This document shows, piece by piece, positions 10,099 to 19,244 of a stretch of 64,000 bases of DNA (within the stretch, counting starts at the first letter, position 1; every line of letters begins with the position of its first letter). The stretch lies in assembly GCF_030412915.1 (NCBI RefSeq), contig NZ_JAUHJR010000005.1, positions 62,001 to 126,000 of the forward strand, given 5' to 3'. A program made the translations under genes and the position numbers. The notes under the pieces were generated by a model. It had not been told where the DNA came from. It ran no database searches and worked only from the letters and a program-made list of their open reading frames with translations. The stretch comes from Nocardioides abyssi. GTDB taxonomy: Bacteria; Actinomycetota; Actinomycetes; Propionibacteriales; Nocardioidaceae.

Positions 10099-10202
10099 GG
10101 GTGCTCCTGGGAGTGCGGCGGACATCTCCTCGAGCGTAGGACGCGCGCCCGAACGAGCAGGAATCCTCGACGCGCCTTCACCATTCTTGGTCATCCTCCG
10201 CC

Positions 10203-10480
10203 GGCCCGTTGGTCGAGCAGCGAGCCCTGGTGAGCGTCGACGAGACCCCTGCACCCGACCTTCGGCCTGCGGGCCGTGGGTGGTCGCGGTGGGAGCAGCT
10301 ATGAGGACGGGTACGCCGTGGCTCGCGGCTGCTTCCCGACTCACGGCAGCCTCGTCTCGGCTGGTTGAGGAGGGCCGCCAGGCCCGTCTCGAAACCCGCC
10401 GAGAACTCGTTCTCGGCTGGTTGAGGAGGGCCGCCAGGCCCGTCTCGAAACCCGCCGAGAACTCGTTGAAGTTGTTGTCC
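10203..10480. repeat. Repeat-rich gap upstream of DUF222/HNH copy 1
   Basis: The gap opens with a hairpin-type repeat (TTGGTCGAGCAGCGAGCCC at about 10207). It continues with a stretch whose inverted relatives lie at 51600-51725 and 51735-51830 (shared GTACGCCGTGGCTCGCGGCT). It ends in two tandem 56-bp units. It looks like an accumulation of the dispersed repeats, and no gene is visible. Confidence 0.7.
10355..10466. repeat. Exact tandem duplication of a 56-bp unit containing a hairpin element
   Basis: The units 10355-10410 and 10411-10466 are identical. Each contains the hairpin element in reverse orientation, with edges GGTTGAG and CTCGAAACC and stem GGGCC/GGCCC. Only two copies are present and there are no spacers, so this is not CRISPR. 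Confidence 0.9.
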
Positions 10481-10544
10481 GCATAGTGGCTTGACCTGGG
10501 GAAACAGCCCTGTCACTGTCGGTGGTCGCTGCTTGAGTAGACCC

Positions 10545-11807
10545 ATGGCCAAGGACTCCCGACCCACCGCGCACCCGGTGTGCCGCGCGGTCGCGAAGTC
10601 CCGGAGGAAGGCCCGCTCGGCCTGCAGCTCCCAGCTCTGGCAGATGTCCGACACCGAGGTCTCGACCGCGCTGCTGGAGGCCACGCGGCTGCGCACCCAG
10701 GCCGAGGCGCTGGAGCTCAAGCTCGCCGCCGAGGCCGACCGCCGCGCGGTCGGCGACAAGGTCGGTGCCACCGACACCGCGTCCTGGTGGTCCCACGAGA
10801 CCCGGCAGGACCGGCCGGCCGCCAAGCGGCGGATGCGGCTCGCGGAGTCGCTCGACCGCCACGCCCCCACCGCAGCTGCGCTCGCGGAGGGTGCGATCAG
10901 TGTCGACCACGCGAGGGTCATCACCGACTGCGTCGACAAGCTGTCCGACGACCTCGAGGACCCGACCATCCCGGAGCGGGCCGAGAAGCACCTGCTCAAC
11001 GAGGCCCTCGACGTCACTCCGAAGACGCTCGCGATCCTCGCGAAGCACGTCCTCACGGTCGTCGCCCCCGAGATCGGCGAGGAACGCGACGCCCGCGCCC
11101 TCCAGCGCGAAGAGCGTGAAGCCCGCGCCAACGCCTGGCTCACCATGTGCCCCGACGGCAAGGGATCGGTGCGCGGGAAGTTCTCCATCCCGACCCTGCA
11201 CGGCGAGATGCTCAAGAAGATGCTGCTCGCCTTCGCCGCACCCAAGCACCAAGCCGCGACCAGGGGCGATGAGACGGCAGAAGCAGGGGATCGCCGTCCT
11301 TCGCCGGAGCGGATGGGCGACGCGTTCTGCGAGCTCCTCGAACGCCTGCCCGCCGACAAGCTCCTCCAGCTCGGCGGTCTCAACGCCTCCGTCGTCGTGA
11401 TCATCGACTACACCGCACTCACGAGCGACATCGGCCGCGCCACCCTCGAGTCCGGCGAACCCATCTCCGCATCCCAAGCCCGGCGCATGGCCTGCGAAGC
11501 CGGACTCCTCCCCGCCGTCCTCGGCAGGAAGTCAGAGCTCCTCGACCTCGGCCGCACCGCCCGCCTCTTCTCCGGCGCCCAGCGCCGCGGGCTCGCGATC
11601 ACCCAGCAGACCTGCACCGCCACCGGCTGTGACTGGCCGGCCCACCTCTGCCACGCCCACCACGACGACAGCTGGCTCCACGGCGGGAAGACCGACATCA
11701 GAAACGCGAGACTGCTGTGCCCCCGGCATCACGCCCGCGTCCACGACCCACGCTTCGCGACCACCCACCATCCCGACGGCGCCGTATCGTTCCACATGCG
11801 GACATAG
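10545..11807 (+). CDS. DUF222 / HNH endonuclease domain protein, copy 1 (13E12-type)
   Basis: This 420-residue protein starts at the ATG at 10545. A long helical DUF222 region fills residues ~30-340. A C-terminal HNH nuclease motif follows: CDWPAHLCHAHHDDSW, then LLCPRHHARVHD, with the metal-binding Cys and His residues intact. The family includes the REP13E12 proteins of M. tuberculosis. Its function is unknown, though HNH implies DNA cleavage. A near copy lies at 50186-51454 in reverse, and about 75 nt upstream are also shared, including GCTGCTTGAGTAGACCC just before the ATG. Both copies have the same hairpin element immediately upstream. Confidence 0.88.
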   Translation: MAKDSRPTAHPVCRAVAKSRRKARSACSSQLWQMSDTEVSTALLEATRLRTQAEALELKLAAEADRRAVGDKVGATDTASWWSHETRQDRPAAKRRMRLAESLDRHAPTAAALAEGAISVDHARVITDCVDKLSDDLEDPTIPERAEKHLLNEALDVTPKTLAILAKHVLTVVAPEIGEERDARALQREEREARANAWLTMCPDGKGSVRGKFSIPTLHGEMLKKMLLAFAAPKHQAATRGDETAEAGDRRPSPERMGDAFCELLERLPADKLLQLGGLNASVVVIIDYTALTSDIGRATLESGEPISASQARRMACEAGLLPAVLGRKSELLDLGRTARLFSGAQRRGLAITQQTCTATGCDWPAHLCHAHHDDSWLHGGKTDIRNARLLCPRHHARVHDPRFATTHHPDGAVSFHMRT

Positions 11808-11809
11808 CC

Positions 11810-12175
11810 GCTGGTTGAGCAGCGAAGGCGTGCTGCGCCTGAGCGTCGACGAAACCCCCGCACCCGCTCAGGGCAGCGACCACCCCCATCGGGACGACCG
11901 CCCCGAGGTCCTGCGCACCTCACCGGGTCTCGTCGACGCTCGCCAGGGCTCGCTGCTCGACCAACGGCGGTTCCCGGCGCGCGCCTCCGCTGGTTGAGCA
12001 GCGAAGGCCCGCTGAGGGCCTGAGCGTCGACGAAACCCCCGCACCTGCGCAGGGCGGCGACCACCACAGGCCCTGCCCACCTCACCGGGACTCGACGACG
12101 CTCGCCAGGGCTCGCTGCTCGACCAACGGAGGACCGCCCGCGCTCGCTGCTCGACCAGCGGAGGGCTCGACCGGC
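11810..12175. repeat. Repeat cluster downstream of DUF222/HNH copy 1
   Basis: Two related modules follow each other at about 11812-11966 and 11990-12125. Each starts CTGGTTGAGCAGCGAAGGC, passes GAGCGTCGACGAAACCCCCG, and ends with an inverted form containing GGGCTCGCTGCTCGACCAA. They belong to the GTCGAC flavour of the dispersed hairpin repeats. No gene is visible. Confidence 0.7.
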
Positions 12176-12182
12176 CGGAGTG

Positions 12183-13133
12183 TCAGTGGGCGGCGGCGGG
12201 CTCGTCCTTCTTGCCGAACGGCAGGACGTGCATGACCGCGACGACGATCGCGCCGAGGACCAGGCCGAAGACGGCGGAGCAGGCGGTGTTGACGATCCAT
12301 CCGAGGACGCCGCCGAGGGAGCCGGTGGCGTCGTGGGCGGCCTCCTCCAGGTGGTGGACGAGCTCGTACGGCGCGTGCCAGCCCAGCTCGTCGAGGCCGA
12401 CCAGCTCGATGTGGCCGCCGACCCACAGCATGGCGACGGTGCCGACGACGGAGATGACCGTGAGCAGCTTCGGCATGCCGGCGACGAGGCCGCGGCCGAC
12501 CTTCTGGGCGAACGTCGAGGAGCGGCGGGCCAGGTGGAGGCCGAAGTCGTCCATCTTCACGATGAGCGCGACGACGCCGTACACGGCGACCGTGATGGCG
12601 ATCGCCACGACGACGAGGATGGCGGCGCGGGCCCAGAAGCCCTCGTCGGCGACCTCGTTCAGCGAGATCACCATGATCTCGGCCGAGAGGATCAGGTCGG
12701 TGCGGATCGCACCGGAGACCATCGTCTTCTCCGCCTCCGGCCCCGACTCCGCGACGGGGGCGGCGTGGCTGTCGTGGCCGCTCAGCTTGCCCCAGATCTT
12801 CTCCGCGCCCTCGAAGCACAGGTAGGCGCCGCCGAGCATCAGGATCGGGGTCAGCAGGAACTCGGCGAACTGGCTGAGCAGCAGCGCCACCGGCAGGATG
12901 ATCAGCAGCTTGTTGCGGATGGAGCCGATCGCGATCCGCTTGATCATCGGCAGCTCGCGGTCGGCGGCGACGCCGTGGACGTACTGCGGGGTGACCGCGG
13001 TGTCGTCGACGACCACGCCGGCCGCCTTGGTCGTCGCCCGCCCCGCGGCGGCACCCACGTCGTCGATGGAGGCCGCGGCCAGGCGCGCGAGGGCCGCGAC
13101 GTCGTCGAGCAGTCCGAACAGTCCAGCGCTCAC
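12183..13133 (-). CDS. DUF808 membrane protein (YedI family)
   Basis: The protein has 316 residues and starts at GTG 13133 with AGGAGGG ten bases upstream. The N-terminus SAGLFGLLDDVAALARLAAA and the segment AAGVVVDDTAVTPQYVHG are the hallmarks of DUF808. Several hydrophobic segments follow (about 80-105, 165-190, 220-245, 280-305), so it is an inner-membrane protein. The function of the family is unknown. It is the last gene of a minus-strand run and is followed by the repeat cluster. Confidence 0.85.
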   Translation of the reverse strand: MSAGLFGLLDDVAALARLAAASIDDVGAAAGRATTKAAGVVVDDTAVTPQYVHGVAADRELPMIKRIAIGSIRNKLLIILPVALLLSQFAEFLLTPILMLGGAYLCFEGAEKIWGKLSGHDSHAAPVAESGPEAEKTMVSGAIRTDLILSAEIMVISLNEVADEGFWARAAILVVVAIAITVAVYGVVALIVKMDDFGLHLARRSSTFAQKVGRGLVAGMPKLLTVISVVGTVAMLWVGGHIELVGLDELGWHAPYELVHHLEEAAHDATGSLGGVLGWIVNTACSAVFGLVLGAIVVAVMHVLPFGKKDEPAAAH

Positions 13134-13181
13134 GCGATGTTCCCTCCTGAGGGTGTCGGACGTCCCGACGTGGGCGGAACC

Positions 13182-14357
13182 CTAGCGGCCCGGCACGACC
13201 CGGTCGCCGTCCCGGGCGGCCCGGTCCTCGGCGGCCCGGTCCTCGGCGGCTTCCTGCACGGCGTCGGCGAGCACGTCGGCCTCGACGGTGGCGTCGCGCA
13301 GCTCGTGGGCGTGCTCGACGCGCCGCTCGGCGAAGCCGACCGGGTCGACGAGGTGCTGGAGCCGCGAGGCGACCGGCCGCCAGGCCAGGAACAGGCTGAG
13401 CCCGACGGCCGCGAGGGTGGTCAGCACGATCGAGAGGGCGTAGTGGCCCTCCGCCCACGACGGGAACCCGGCGTACTCAGCGCCCTTCACGAAGAAGCCG
13501 TGGAAGAGGTAGACGACCAGCGTCGCCGCACCCATCCGGGTGAACCAGCCACCGATCCGCGGCACCAGCGCGAGGAACGCCCACGCGCCGACCGTGCCCA
13601 TGACCAGCAGGCACGCGCGGGTGACGAAGGCCTGGGTGTCACTGACGTCGAGCTCGTCGTAGCGGGCGCGGTAGTAGAGCCACTCGGTCGCCGCCCACTC
13701 GTCGGTGCGGGAGGTCAGCAGCCAGATGCCGACGAACACCCCGACCGCGACGACCTGCACCCGCGGGGCGCGCAGCCGCTCGAGCCGCTCGGGGGTGGCC
13801 TTGAGGCCCATGACGAAGAACGGCAGCAGGCCCAGCACCCGGGCCATGTCGAGCGTGTCGCCGGCGTAGAGACCGGCCAGCACGCTGATGACCACCGCGA
13901 CCCCGAGCCCGCCCCAGAGGTTCTTGAAGACCGGGGTCAGGAGCCGCCAGAAGAACAGCGCGGCGAGGTACCACATCGGCCAGTGCGGGTCCTGCCAGAG
14001 GTCCTCGAGCTCCTCCCCGCCGACGAGGATGCGGAAGGCGGCGATGGCGGCCTCGAAGACGACGTACGGCACCGCGACGGTGCGCACCAGCTGCCACATC
14101 CGCGCCTTGGAGTAGGTGAAGGAGCGCGAGAGGTAGCCGGTGACGAAGACGAACGCCGGCACGTGCCAGGCGTAGAGGAAGTCGTATCCGTGGCCGACGA
14201 AGGCGGTGTCGGGCAGCAGCACCCACGCGTGACCGAGCACGACGAGGGTGACCAGCGCCATCTTGGCGTTGTCGAACCACGGATCCCGCTTCACCCGGGT
14301 CTGGTGCCCGGCCCCGGAGCGGGCTACACCTGAGCTGGCGCCCCGACCGGGCTGCAC
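13182..14357 (-). CDS. Acyltransferase 3-type integral membrane protein
   Basis: This protein of about 391 residues has roughly ten hydrophobic segments. The N-terminal motif WFDNAKMALVTLVVLGHAW places the conserved His of acyltransferase-3 family enzymes in the first membrane helix. These enzymes acetylate or acylate surface sugars or peptidoglycan; the substrate here is unknown. The C-terminal 70 residues are charged and include a small repeat (AAEDRAAEDRAA). The GTG at 14357 lies 8 nt after the upstream stop, but a GTG at 14294, just before KRDPWFDN, is an alternative start. Confidence 0.75.
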   Translation of the reverse strand: MQPGRGASSGVARSGAGHQTRVKRDPWFDNAKMALVTLVVLGHAWVLLPDTAFVGHGYDFLYAWHVPAFVFVTGYLSRSFTYSKARMWQLVRTVAVPYVVFEAAIAAFRILVGGEELEDLWQDPHWPMWYLAALFFWRLLTPVFKNLWGGLGVAVVISVLAGLYAGDTLDMARVLGLLPFFVMGLKATPERLERLRAPRVQVVAVGVFVGIWLLTSRTDEWAATEWLYYRARYDELDVSDTQAFVTRACLLVMGTVGAWAFLALVPRIGGWFTRMGAATLVVYLFHGFFVKGAEYAGFPSWAEGHYALSIVLTTLAAVGLSLFLAWRPVASRLQHLVDPVGFAERRVEHAHELRDATVEADVLADAVQEAAEDRAAEDRAARDGDRVVPGR

Positions 14358-14365
14358 CTGGGGCG

Positions 14366-15394
14366 TCAGTCGTCGACGAGGCCGAGGCGGAGGTACTCCG
14401 CGGCCCAGGTGCCCTGCAGCAGCAGCGAGGCGTAGCGGGCGACCTCGCTGGGCGCCTCGGTCGTCAGCGTCTCAACGCGTACGCCGCGTGCGGCGGCCGT
14501 GTCCTCGAGCCGACGGCGGTGGTCGCCGAGCACGGGGTCCTCGTTGCCGTCGTCGAGCACGAGCAGCGTCGGGCGGAGCTCGCCGCCGCCGTCGGCGAAG
14601 GGGTCGTCGAAGACGTCACGCGGACGGGTCGCCTCGATGACCGGCAGCACCTGATCGACGTCCCCGGCGATCGCGGTGCGGCCGCTGGCGCGACGGATCG
14701 ACTCCGCCACGCGGCGAGCGGCGCGGGCGGCGAGCACCGAGCCGCCCCAGACGAGCGGGTTGGCGTCGGCCAGCGCGATGGCGAGCATCTTGGCGGGGTT
14801 GATCGACAGGTCGCGGTAGGGCGAGCAGCCGATCGCGACGTCGTCGAGCGCGGAGGCGACGCCCTCGGGGTCGGCGCTCGGGCCGAGCCGGACCAGGTCG
14901 AGGAACGACAGCACGACCACTGCGGTGGCCAGGGGGTCCTGCGTGGCGACCGGGAAGATCGTGCTCCAGCGGCCGGCGGCGTGGTCGGCGACCATCGAGC
15001 CCGGCGGGCAGGCGACGACCACCTGGCAGCCGCGGCGGACCGCCTCGGCGACCGCGGACGCGGTGCCGCTGTCGGCGCCGTCGGGCGCGAGGACCACGAC
15101 GAGGTCGAGCGAGCCGGCCCAACCGGGCAGCACCGGTCCGGGCCAGGCGACGAACGGCACCGGGCACCACGGCTCGAGCACCGCGCGGAGCAGGCGCGAG
15201 TCGGGGCCGGCGGCGATGATCGCGCGCGGGCGGGCCTGGTCCTGGAGCCGGCCGACGGCCTCGTGGATCGCCTCCGACGCGTCGCTGCACTCGCGGCGCA
15301 CCCGCGAGCCGGACTCGGCCAGGGTGCGGAACCGCAGGTCGGCCGCGCCGATCGCGGTCTCGTCGTCGAGGCGGGACTCGTCGAACCAGGTCAC
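14366..15394 (-). CDS. TobH-like SIS-domain protein (phosphosugar isomerase family)
   Basis: This 342-residue protein starts at GTG 15394, 4 nt after the Trm112 gene. It resembles the bacterial phosphoglucose/phosphomannose isomerase group that contains mycobacterial Rv3256c (TobH). Visible features are the tail region CSPYRDLSINPAKMLAIALA with NPLVWGGS, and an N-terminal SIS-like sugar-binding part. Its placement beside manB suggests a role in mannose phosphate supply. Catalytic residues are not obvious to me, so it could have a regulatory role. In mycobacteria manA would follow; here it is absent and an acyltransferase gene takes its place. Confidence 0.7.
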   Translation of the reverse strand: MTWFDESRLDDETAIGAADLRFRTLAESGSRVRRECSDASEAIHEAVGRLQDQARPRAIIAAGPDSRLLRAVLEPWCPVPFVAWPGPVLPGWAGSLDLVVVLAPDGADSGTASAVAEAVRRGCQVVVACPPGSMVADHAAGRWSTIFPVATQDPLATAVVVLSFLDLVRLGPSADPEGVASALDDVAIGCSPYRDLSINPAKMLAIALADANPLVWGGSVLAARAARRVAESIRRASGRTAIAGDVDQVLPVIEATRPRDVFDDPFADGGGELRPTLLVLDDGNEDPVLGDHRRRLEDTAAARGVRVETLTTEAPSEVARYASLLLQGTWAAEYLRLGLVDD

Positions 15395-15398
15395 GGGA

Positions 15399-15575
15399 TC
15401 AGGGCTTCCGGGCCTCGTCGACGAGCAGGACGGGGATGTCGTCGCGCACGGGGTAGGCGTAGGCGCACTCCCCGCGGCACACGAGCTCCCCGCCCTCGGG
15501 CGACGGTGCGGGGACGAGGTCCCCGTGGCAGTTCGGGCAGACGATGATGTCCAGCAGCCCCTGGTCGATGTTCAC
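15399..15575 (-). CDS. Trm112 family small zinc-ribbon protein
   Basis: This 58-residue protein starts [20 protein letters not shown] and ends [14 protein letters not shown]. Four cysteines lie in the pattern CPNC and, later, CRGEC. It matches the Trm112/YcaR-like family, whose eukaryotic members activate methyltransferases; bacterial roles are unclear. The GTG at 15575 overlaps the manB stop as GTGA, and the TobH-like gene follows within 5 nt, so the three are co-translated. The same small gene sits between manB and the SIS gene in Streptomyces. Confidence 0.88.
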   Translation of the reverse strand: MNIDQGLLDIIVCPNCHGDLVPAPSPEGGELVCRGECAYAYPVRDDIPVLLVDEARKP

Positions 15576-16948
15576 GAGCCCTCCTGGCGGATGGTGGCGA
15601 GGACCTCGTCGCGGATCGCGGCCATGGTGGCCTCGTCCCGGCCCTCGGCGTTGAGGCGGAGCAGCGGCTCGGTGTTCGAGGGCCGCACGTTGAAGGTCCA
15701 GTCGGCGTGGCTGACCGTCAGCCCGTCGAGCCCGTCGGTGGTGACGCCGTCGCGGGCGGCGTACTGCTGCTCGATGCGGGCGATCGCCGCCTGCTGGTCC
15801 GCGACCGTGGAGTTGATCTCGCCGCTGACCGGGTAGCGCTCGTACTCGGCGAGCAGCTGCGAGAGCGTCGTGTCGGTCTCGGCGAGCGCGGCGAGGGCGT
15901 GCAGCGCGGCGAGCATGCCGGAGTCGGCGCGCCAGAAGTCGCGGAAGTAGAAGTGCCCGCTGTGCTCGCCGCCGAAGATCGCGTCGGTCTCGGCCATCGT
16001 GGCCTTGATGTAGGAGTGGCCGACGCGGGTGCGCACCGGCGTGCCGCCGAGCTCGGTGACCAGCTCGGGGACCGCGCGGCTGGTGATCAGGTTGTGGATG
16101 ATCGTCGCTCCCGGCTCCTTGGCCAGCTCACGGGCGGCGATGAGCGCGGTCAGCGTCGAGGGCGAGACGTTGCGGCCGGTCTCGTCGACGAGGAAGCAGC
16201 GGTCGGCGTCGCCGTCGAAGGCCAGGCCGACGTCCGCGCCGGTCTCGAGCACCCTGGCCTGCAGGTCGCGGAGGTTCTCGGCCTCGATCGGGTTGGCCTC
16301 GTGGTTGGGGAAGGTGCCGTCGAGCTCGAAGTACATCGGCACCAGCTCGACCCGGTCCCCCAGGCGGTCGAAGACGGCCGGCGCGGTGTGGCCGGCCATG
16401 CCGTTGCCGGCGTCGACGACGACCTTCAGCCGCCGGCCCTCGACGGGCGCGAGCGAGAGCAGGTGGTCGGCGTACGCCGCCAGCACGTCCTGCTCGGTCA
16501 CCGACCCGGTCCGCTCGGCGTCCTGCGTCGACCCGCTCACGACCAGGTCGCGGATCTCGGCCAGCCCGGTCTCCATGCCGATCGGCTGGGCGTGGGAGCG
16601 GCACATCTTGATGCCGTTGTACTGCGCCGGGTTGTGGCTCGCGGTGAACATCGCGCCCGGCATCTCGAGGTGGCCAGAGGCGAAGTAGAGCTGGTCGGTC
16701 GAGGCCAGCCCGATCATCACCACGTCGGCGCCGGCCGCGGTCGCTCCCTCGGCGAACGCCCGCGCCATCCCGGGGCTGCTGGGCCGCATGTCGTGGCCCA
16801 CCACGACGCTGGTCGCGCCGACGACCTGCACGTAGGCACGGCCGGTCGCGCGCGCCAGCTCGTCGTCGAGCTGGTCGGGCACGGTGCCGCGGACGTCGTA
16901 CGCCTTGAAGATCGCGGCGATGTTCGCGGGGTCGAGGGTGTCGGCCAT
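15572..16948 (-). CDS. manB: Phosphomannomutase / phosphoglucomutase
   Basis: This 458-residue alpha-D-phosphohexomutase interconverts mannose-6-phosphate and mannose-1-phosphate, feeding GDP-mannose synthesis with manC at 26103. The phosphoserine loop is [14 protein letters not shown], the metal loop is [14 protein letters not shown], the sugar loop is [12 protein letters not shown], and the phosphate-binding loop near the end is [12 protein letters not shown]. All four domains are complete. The start is the ATG at 16948. It is the orthologue of Rv3257c by order (TobH, manB, DUF3499). Confidence 0.95.
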   Translation of the reverse strand: MADTLDPANIAAIFKAYDVRGTVPDQLDDELARATGRAYVQVVGATSVVVGHDMRPSSPGMARAFAEGATAAGADVVMIGLASTDQLYFASGHLEMPGAMFTASHNPAQYNGIKMCRSHAQPIGMETGLAEIRDLVVSGSTQDAERTGSVTEQDVLAAYADHLLSLAPVEGRRLKVVVDAGNGMAGHTAPAVFDRLGDRVELVPMYFELDGTFPNHEANPIEAENLRDLQARVLETGADVGLAFDGDADRCFLVDETGRNVSPSTLTALIAARELAKEPGATIIHNLITSRAVPELVTELGGTPVRTRVGHSYIKATMAETDAIFGGEHSGHFYFRDFWRADSGMLAALHALAALAETDTTLSQLLAEYERYPVSGEINSTVADQQAAIARIEQQYAARDGVTTDGLDGLTVSHADWTFNVRPSNTEPLLRLNAEGRDEATMAAIRDEVLATIRQEGS

Positions 16949-16979
16949 GGCCAGACCCTAACGAGGTGGGCCGAGGGGG

Positions 16980-17342
16980 TCAGTCGGTGGTCAGCACGCG
17001 CAGGTGACCGCGGCGGCCGCGCTCGCGCGCGTTCTCCTCCGCAGGGGGCAGCCGCACCACGTGCTGCACCGGGCGGGCGGCCTCGCGGACCGCGTCGGCG
17101 AGGGCCAGCAGGTCGTCGGTGGACGGCCCCGCGGCGGACGGGTCCGGCGCCAGGCGGAGCACCTCCCAGCCGCGCGGGGCGGAGAGCCGCTCGCTGTGGG
17201 CCTCGCAGAGGTCGTAGGCGTGCGGCTCGGCGTAGGTGGCCAGCGGACCGAGGACGGCGGTCTGGTCGGCGTAGACGTAGGTGAGCGTGCTGGTCGCAGG
17301 ACGGCCGCACGCGGTGCGCGAACAGCGACGGGCGGGACTCAC
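16980..17342 (-). CDS. DUF3499 protein
   Basis: This 120-residue protein starts at GTG 17342. The cysteine-rich N-terminus (ARRCSRTACGRPA) is followed by TYVYADQTAVLGPLATYAEP and by YDLCEAHSERLSAPRGWEV, which are the signatures of DUF3499 (Rv3258c family). The cysteines and the Cys-x2-His suggest a zinc site. Its function is unknown. It lies 31 nt upstream of manB on the same strand and is divergent from the next gene with a 48-nt gap, so one short region must hold both promoters. Confidence 0.88.
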   Translation of the reverse strand: MSPARRCSRTACGRPATSTLTYVYADQTAVLGPLATYAEPHAYDLCEAHSERLSAPRGWEVLRLAPDPSAAGPSTDDLLALADAVREAARPVQHVVRLPPAEENARERGRRGHLRVLTTD

Positions 17343-17390
17343 GAGCAGACCGTACCCCTCGGCACCGACCACCCGGCTTAGGCTCGCGGC

Positions 17391-17855
17391 GTGACCGACC
17401 GCGCCCCCGACCGCGCCCCCGACGGCTCCCGCGGCCCCCGCAGGCGCGACCGGCGCGGCCGCGGGATGCGCGGGCCCGGCGTGCTCCCCCGCACCCCCGG
17501 CCGCCCGGAGACCCGGACGCGGCGCGAGCGCTTCGACGACCTCGTGCTCGCGGTCGTCGAGGAGGTCGACGCACGGTGGGCCGACCGCCTCGGCACGGTG
17601 GAGTACGCCGTCGAGGACACCCCGCACCTGCCCGACGACTGGGACCCCACCACCGTGCCGCTCGGCTCGGCGGTGCGCGGCAGCGACGGCGAGCCGTCCC
17701 GCGTCGTGCTCTTCCGCCGCCCGATCGAGCACCGCGCCGAGACCCGTTCCGAGCTCGACGCGCTCGTGCTGACCGTCGTCGTCGAGCAGGTCGCCGACCT
17801 GCTCAACGTCGACCCGTCCGTCATCGACCCGCGCTACGACACCGACGACGACTGA
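17391..17855 (+). CDS. Zincin-like metallopeptidase-family protein lacking a visible HExxH
   Basis: The protein has 154 residues from GTG 17391. After a basic, disordered first 45 residues comes a domain with FDDLVLAVVEEVDARWADRL, VVLFRRPIEHRAETRSELDA and VVVEQVADLLNVDP. The order and position (next to DUF3499, opposite strand) match Rv3259, classed with the DUF1025-like metallopeptidases. Where active members have HExxH, this protein shows VVVEQVADLL. The glutamate remains but both histidines are missing, so peptidase activity is doubtful. Confidence 0.75.
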   Translation: MTDRAPDRAPDGSRGPRRRDRRGRGMRGPGVLPRTPGRPETRTRRERFDDLVLAVVEEVDARWADRLGTVEYAVEDTPHLPDDWDPTTVPLGSAVRGSDGEPSRVVLFRRPIEHRAETRSELDALVLTVVVEQVADLLNVDPSVIDPRYDTDDD

Positions 17856-17864
17856 CGGCTCCTG

Positions 17865-19244
17865 CTAGGGCAGGCCGGGGCGGACGTGGGGGACGAGCGA
17901 GGAGCGCACCAGCTCCCGGAGCCGCACGACGCCGGAGCCGCCGGTCGCGGCGACGACCGAGGCGACCACGGGCGTGCGCTGCGGGGTGACCGTGAGGTGC
18001 ACGGCCCGGGCGGGCAGGCCGACCGCGACGCCGCGGTCGGGCGAGACCTCGACCCGCTTGGTGGCCAGCTCGGTGCCGGAGGCGTCGCGTGCGACGACCT
18101 CGACGACGCCCGTGGAGGTGGCACCGGCGACCACGAGCCGCTTGCGGCCGGGCGGGACGACCGCGACCGTGGCGTCCTCGAAGCCGGCGGTCGGCACGGC
18201 GTGGGCGAGGTCCCCGCCCACGAAGGAGCGCAGGGTCGCGGTGACCGGGCCGGTGGCGTCGACGACGACGCCGAGCGCACCGTCGGCGACGAGCGGGCCG
18301 AGCGTGGCGCCGAGCTCGACGCGGGCGACCGACTGCGGCGGGACCCGGACGTCCTCGAGGCCCTCGGGGGCGAAGACCGACCGCTCGTCGAGCACGCGAA
18401 CGCCCGCCCGCACCTCGGAGTCGCCGTCGTTGGCGATCACCAGCGTGCGGCGGCCGGGCCCGGTGGGCAGGCCGAGCAGGGTCGCGGAGGTGGCGGGGGC
18501 GGCCTGCGGAGGCAGGTGGTCCTCCGCGGCGTCGCCGGCGCCGAGCTCGTCGACCCGGTCGAGCACGTCGGAGAAGACCCGGCCCCGCTGGGTGGTGACG
18601 TGCAGCGAGAGCTCGTCGCGGCGCGGCACGAGCTCGGCGAGGTCGAGCCGGACGCGGCTGCGCCCGGGGACGGCCACCCCGCGCAGGGCGGGGGCCTCGA
18701 CGACCCCGGCGCGCCCGGTGACGACGACGTCGGCGACCGCCGCGCCGTTGTCCGGGTTGACCAGCTCCAGGACCGAGGAGTGGCCCGCGCCGGCACCGAC
18801 GCCGGTGAACCACTGCTCGGGCGCGGGTGCGGCGCACTCGGCGACGCGCAGCGGGCGGTCGGCGTACCGCCCGGCGACCAGGCCGGGCGCCAGCTCGTCC
18901 TGGGCGCCGACGACGACGGGGCGGCCGCGCAGGCCGGCCACCTCGGCCACCCGGTCGGGGGCGACCTCGACCTCGGACTCCTCGTTGCCGAGCCCGGCGA
19001 CGACCGTGCCCGACCCACCGGAGGCCGGGGTGACGCGGGCGGGCGCCTCGGCCGCGGGGCACACGACCGACGCGGCCCCGAGGGTGGTCTCCACGGGTGA
19101 GCGGTCCGGGACGCCGGGGGTCTCGGTGCGCGTGAGCAGCACCGCCCCGCCGGTGAGCAGCGGCAGCAGCACCGCCAGCACGACGGTGACGTCGAGGGCG
19201 CGGGAGGGCCGGGCGCGGGCGGCCCGGCGGGAGGTGGTGCTCAT
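17865..19244 (-). CDS. DUF5719 secreted or anchored protein
   Basis: The 459-residue protein begins MSTTSRRAARARPSRALDVT, followed by one hydrophobic segment (about 20-42), so it is membrane-anchored or exported. The rest is a repetitive beta-rich region with many short Val/Gly strands, for example SSVLELVNPDNGAAVADVVV, typical of DUF5719. Its ATG overlaps the stop of the glycosyltransferase as ATGA. In Streptomyces and relatives this pair always travels together, which suggests that DUF5719 acts with the glycosyltransferase at the membrane. Function unknown. Confidence 0.82.
   Translation of the reverse strand: MSTTSRRAARARPSRALDVTVVLAVLLPLLTGGAVLLTRTETPGVPDRSPVETTLGAASVVCPAAEAPARVTPASGGSGTVVAGLGNEESEVEVAPDRVAEVAGLRGRPVVVGAQDELAPGLVAGRYADRPLRVAECAAPAPEQWFTGVGAGAGHSSVLELVNPDNGAAVADVVVTGRAGVVEAPALRGVAVPGRSRVRLDLAELVPRRDELSLHVTTQRGRVFSDVLDRVDELGAGDAAEDHLPPQAAPATSATLLGLPTGPGRRTLVIANDGDSEVRAGVRVLDERSVFAPEGLEDVRVPPQSVARVELGATLGPLVADGALGVVVDATGPVTATLRSFVGGDLAHAVPTAGFEDATVAVVPPGRKRLVVAGATSTGVVEVVARDASGTELATKRVEVSPDRGVAVGLPARAVHLTVTPQRTPVVASVVAATGGSGVVRLRELVRSSLVPHVRPGLP

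Noticed and set aside
10099-10200. SAH riboswitch upstream of ahcY
   Set aside because: The leader lacks the conserved core and pairing pattern I would expect; only an AGGAGC ribosome site is clear.
10355-10466. Possible CRISPR array
   Set aside because: Two abutting identical 56-bp units with no spacers and no cas genes.
10491-10544. Extended N-terminus of DUF222/HNH copy 1
   Set aside because: The upstream codons are conserved between copies, but so is the whole leader, and no recognisable domain residue is added; the ATG at 10545 is simpler.
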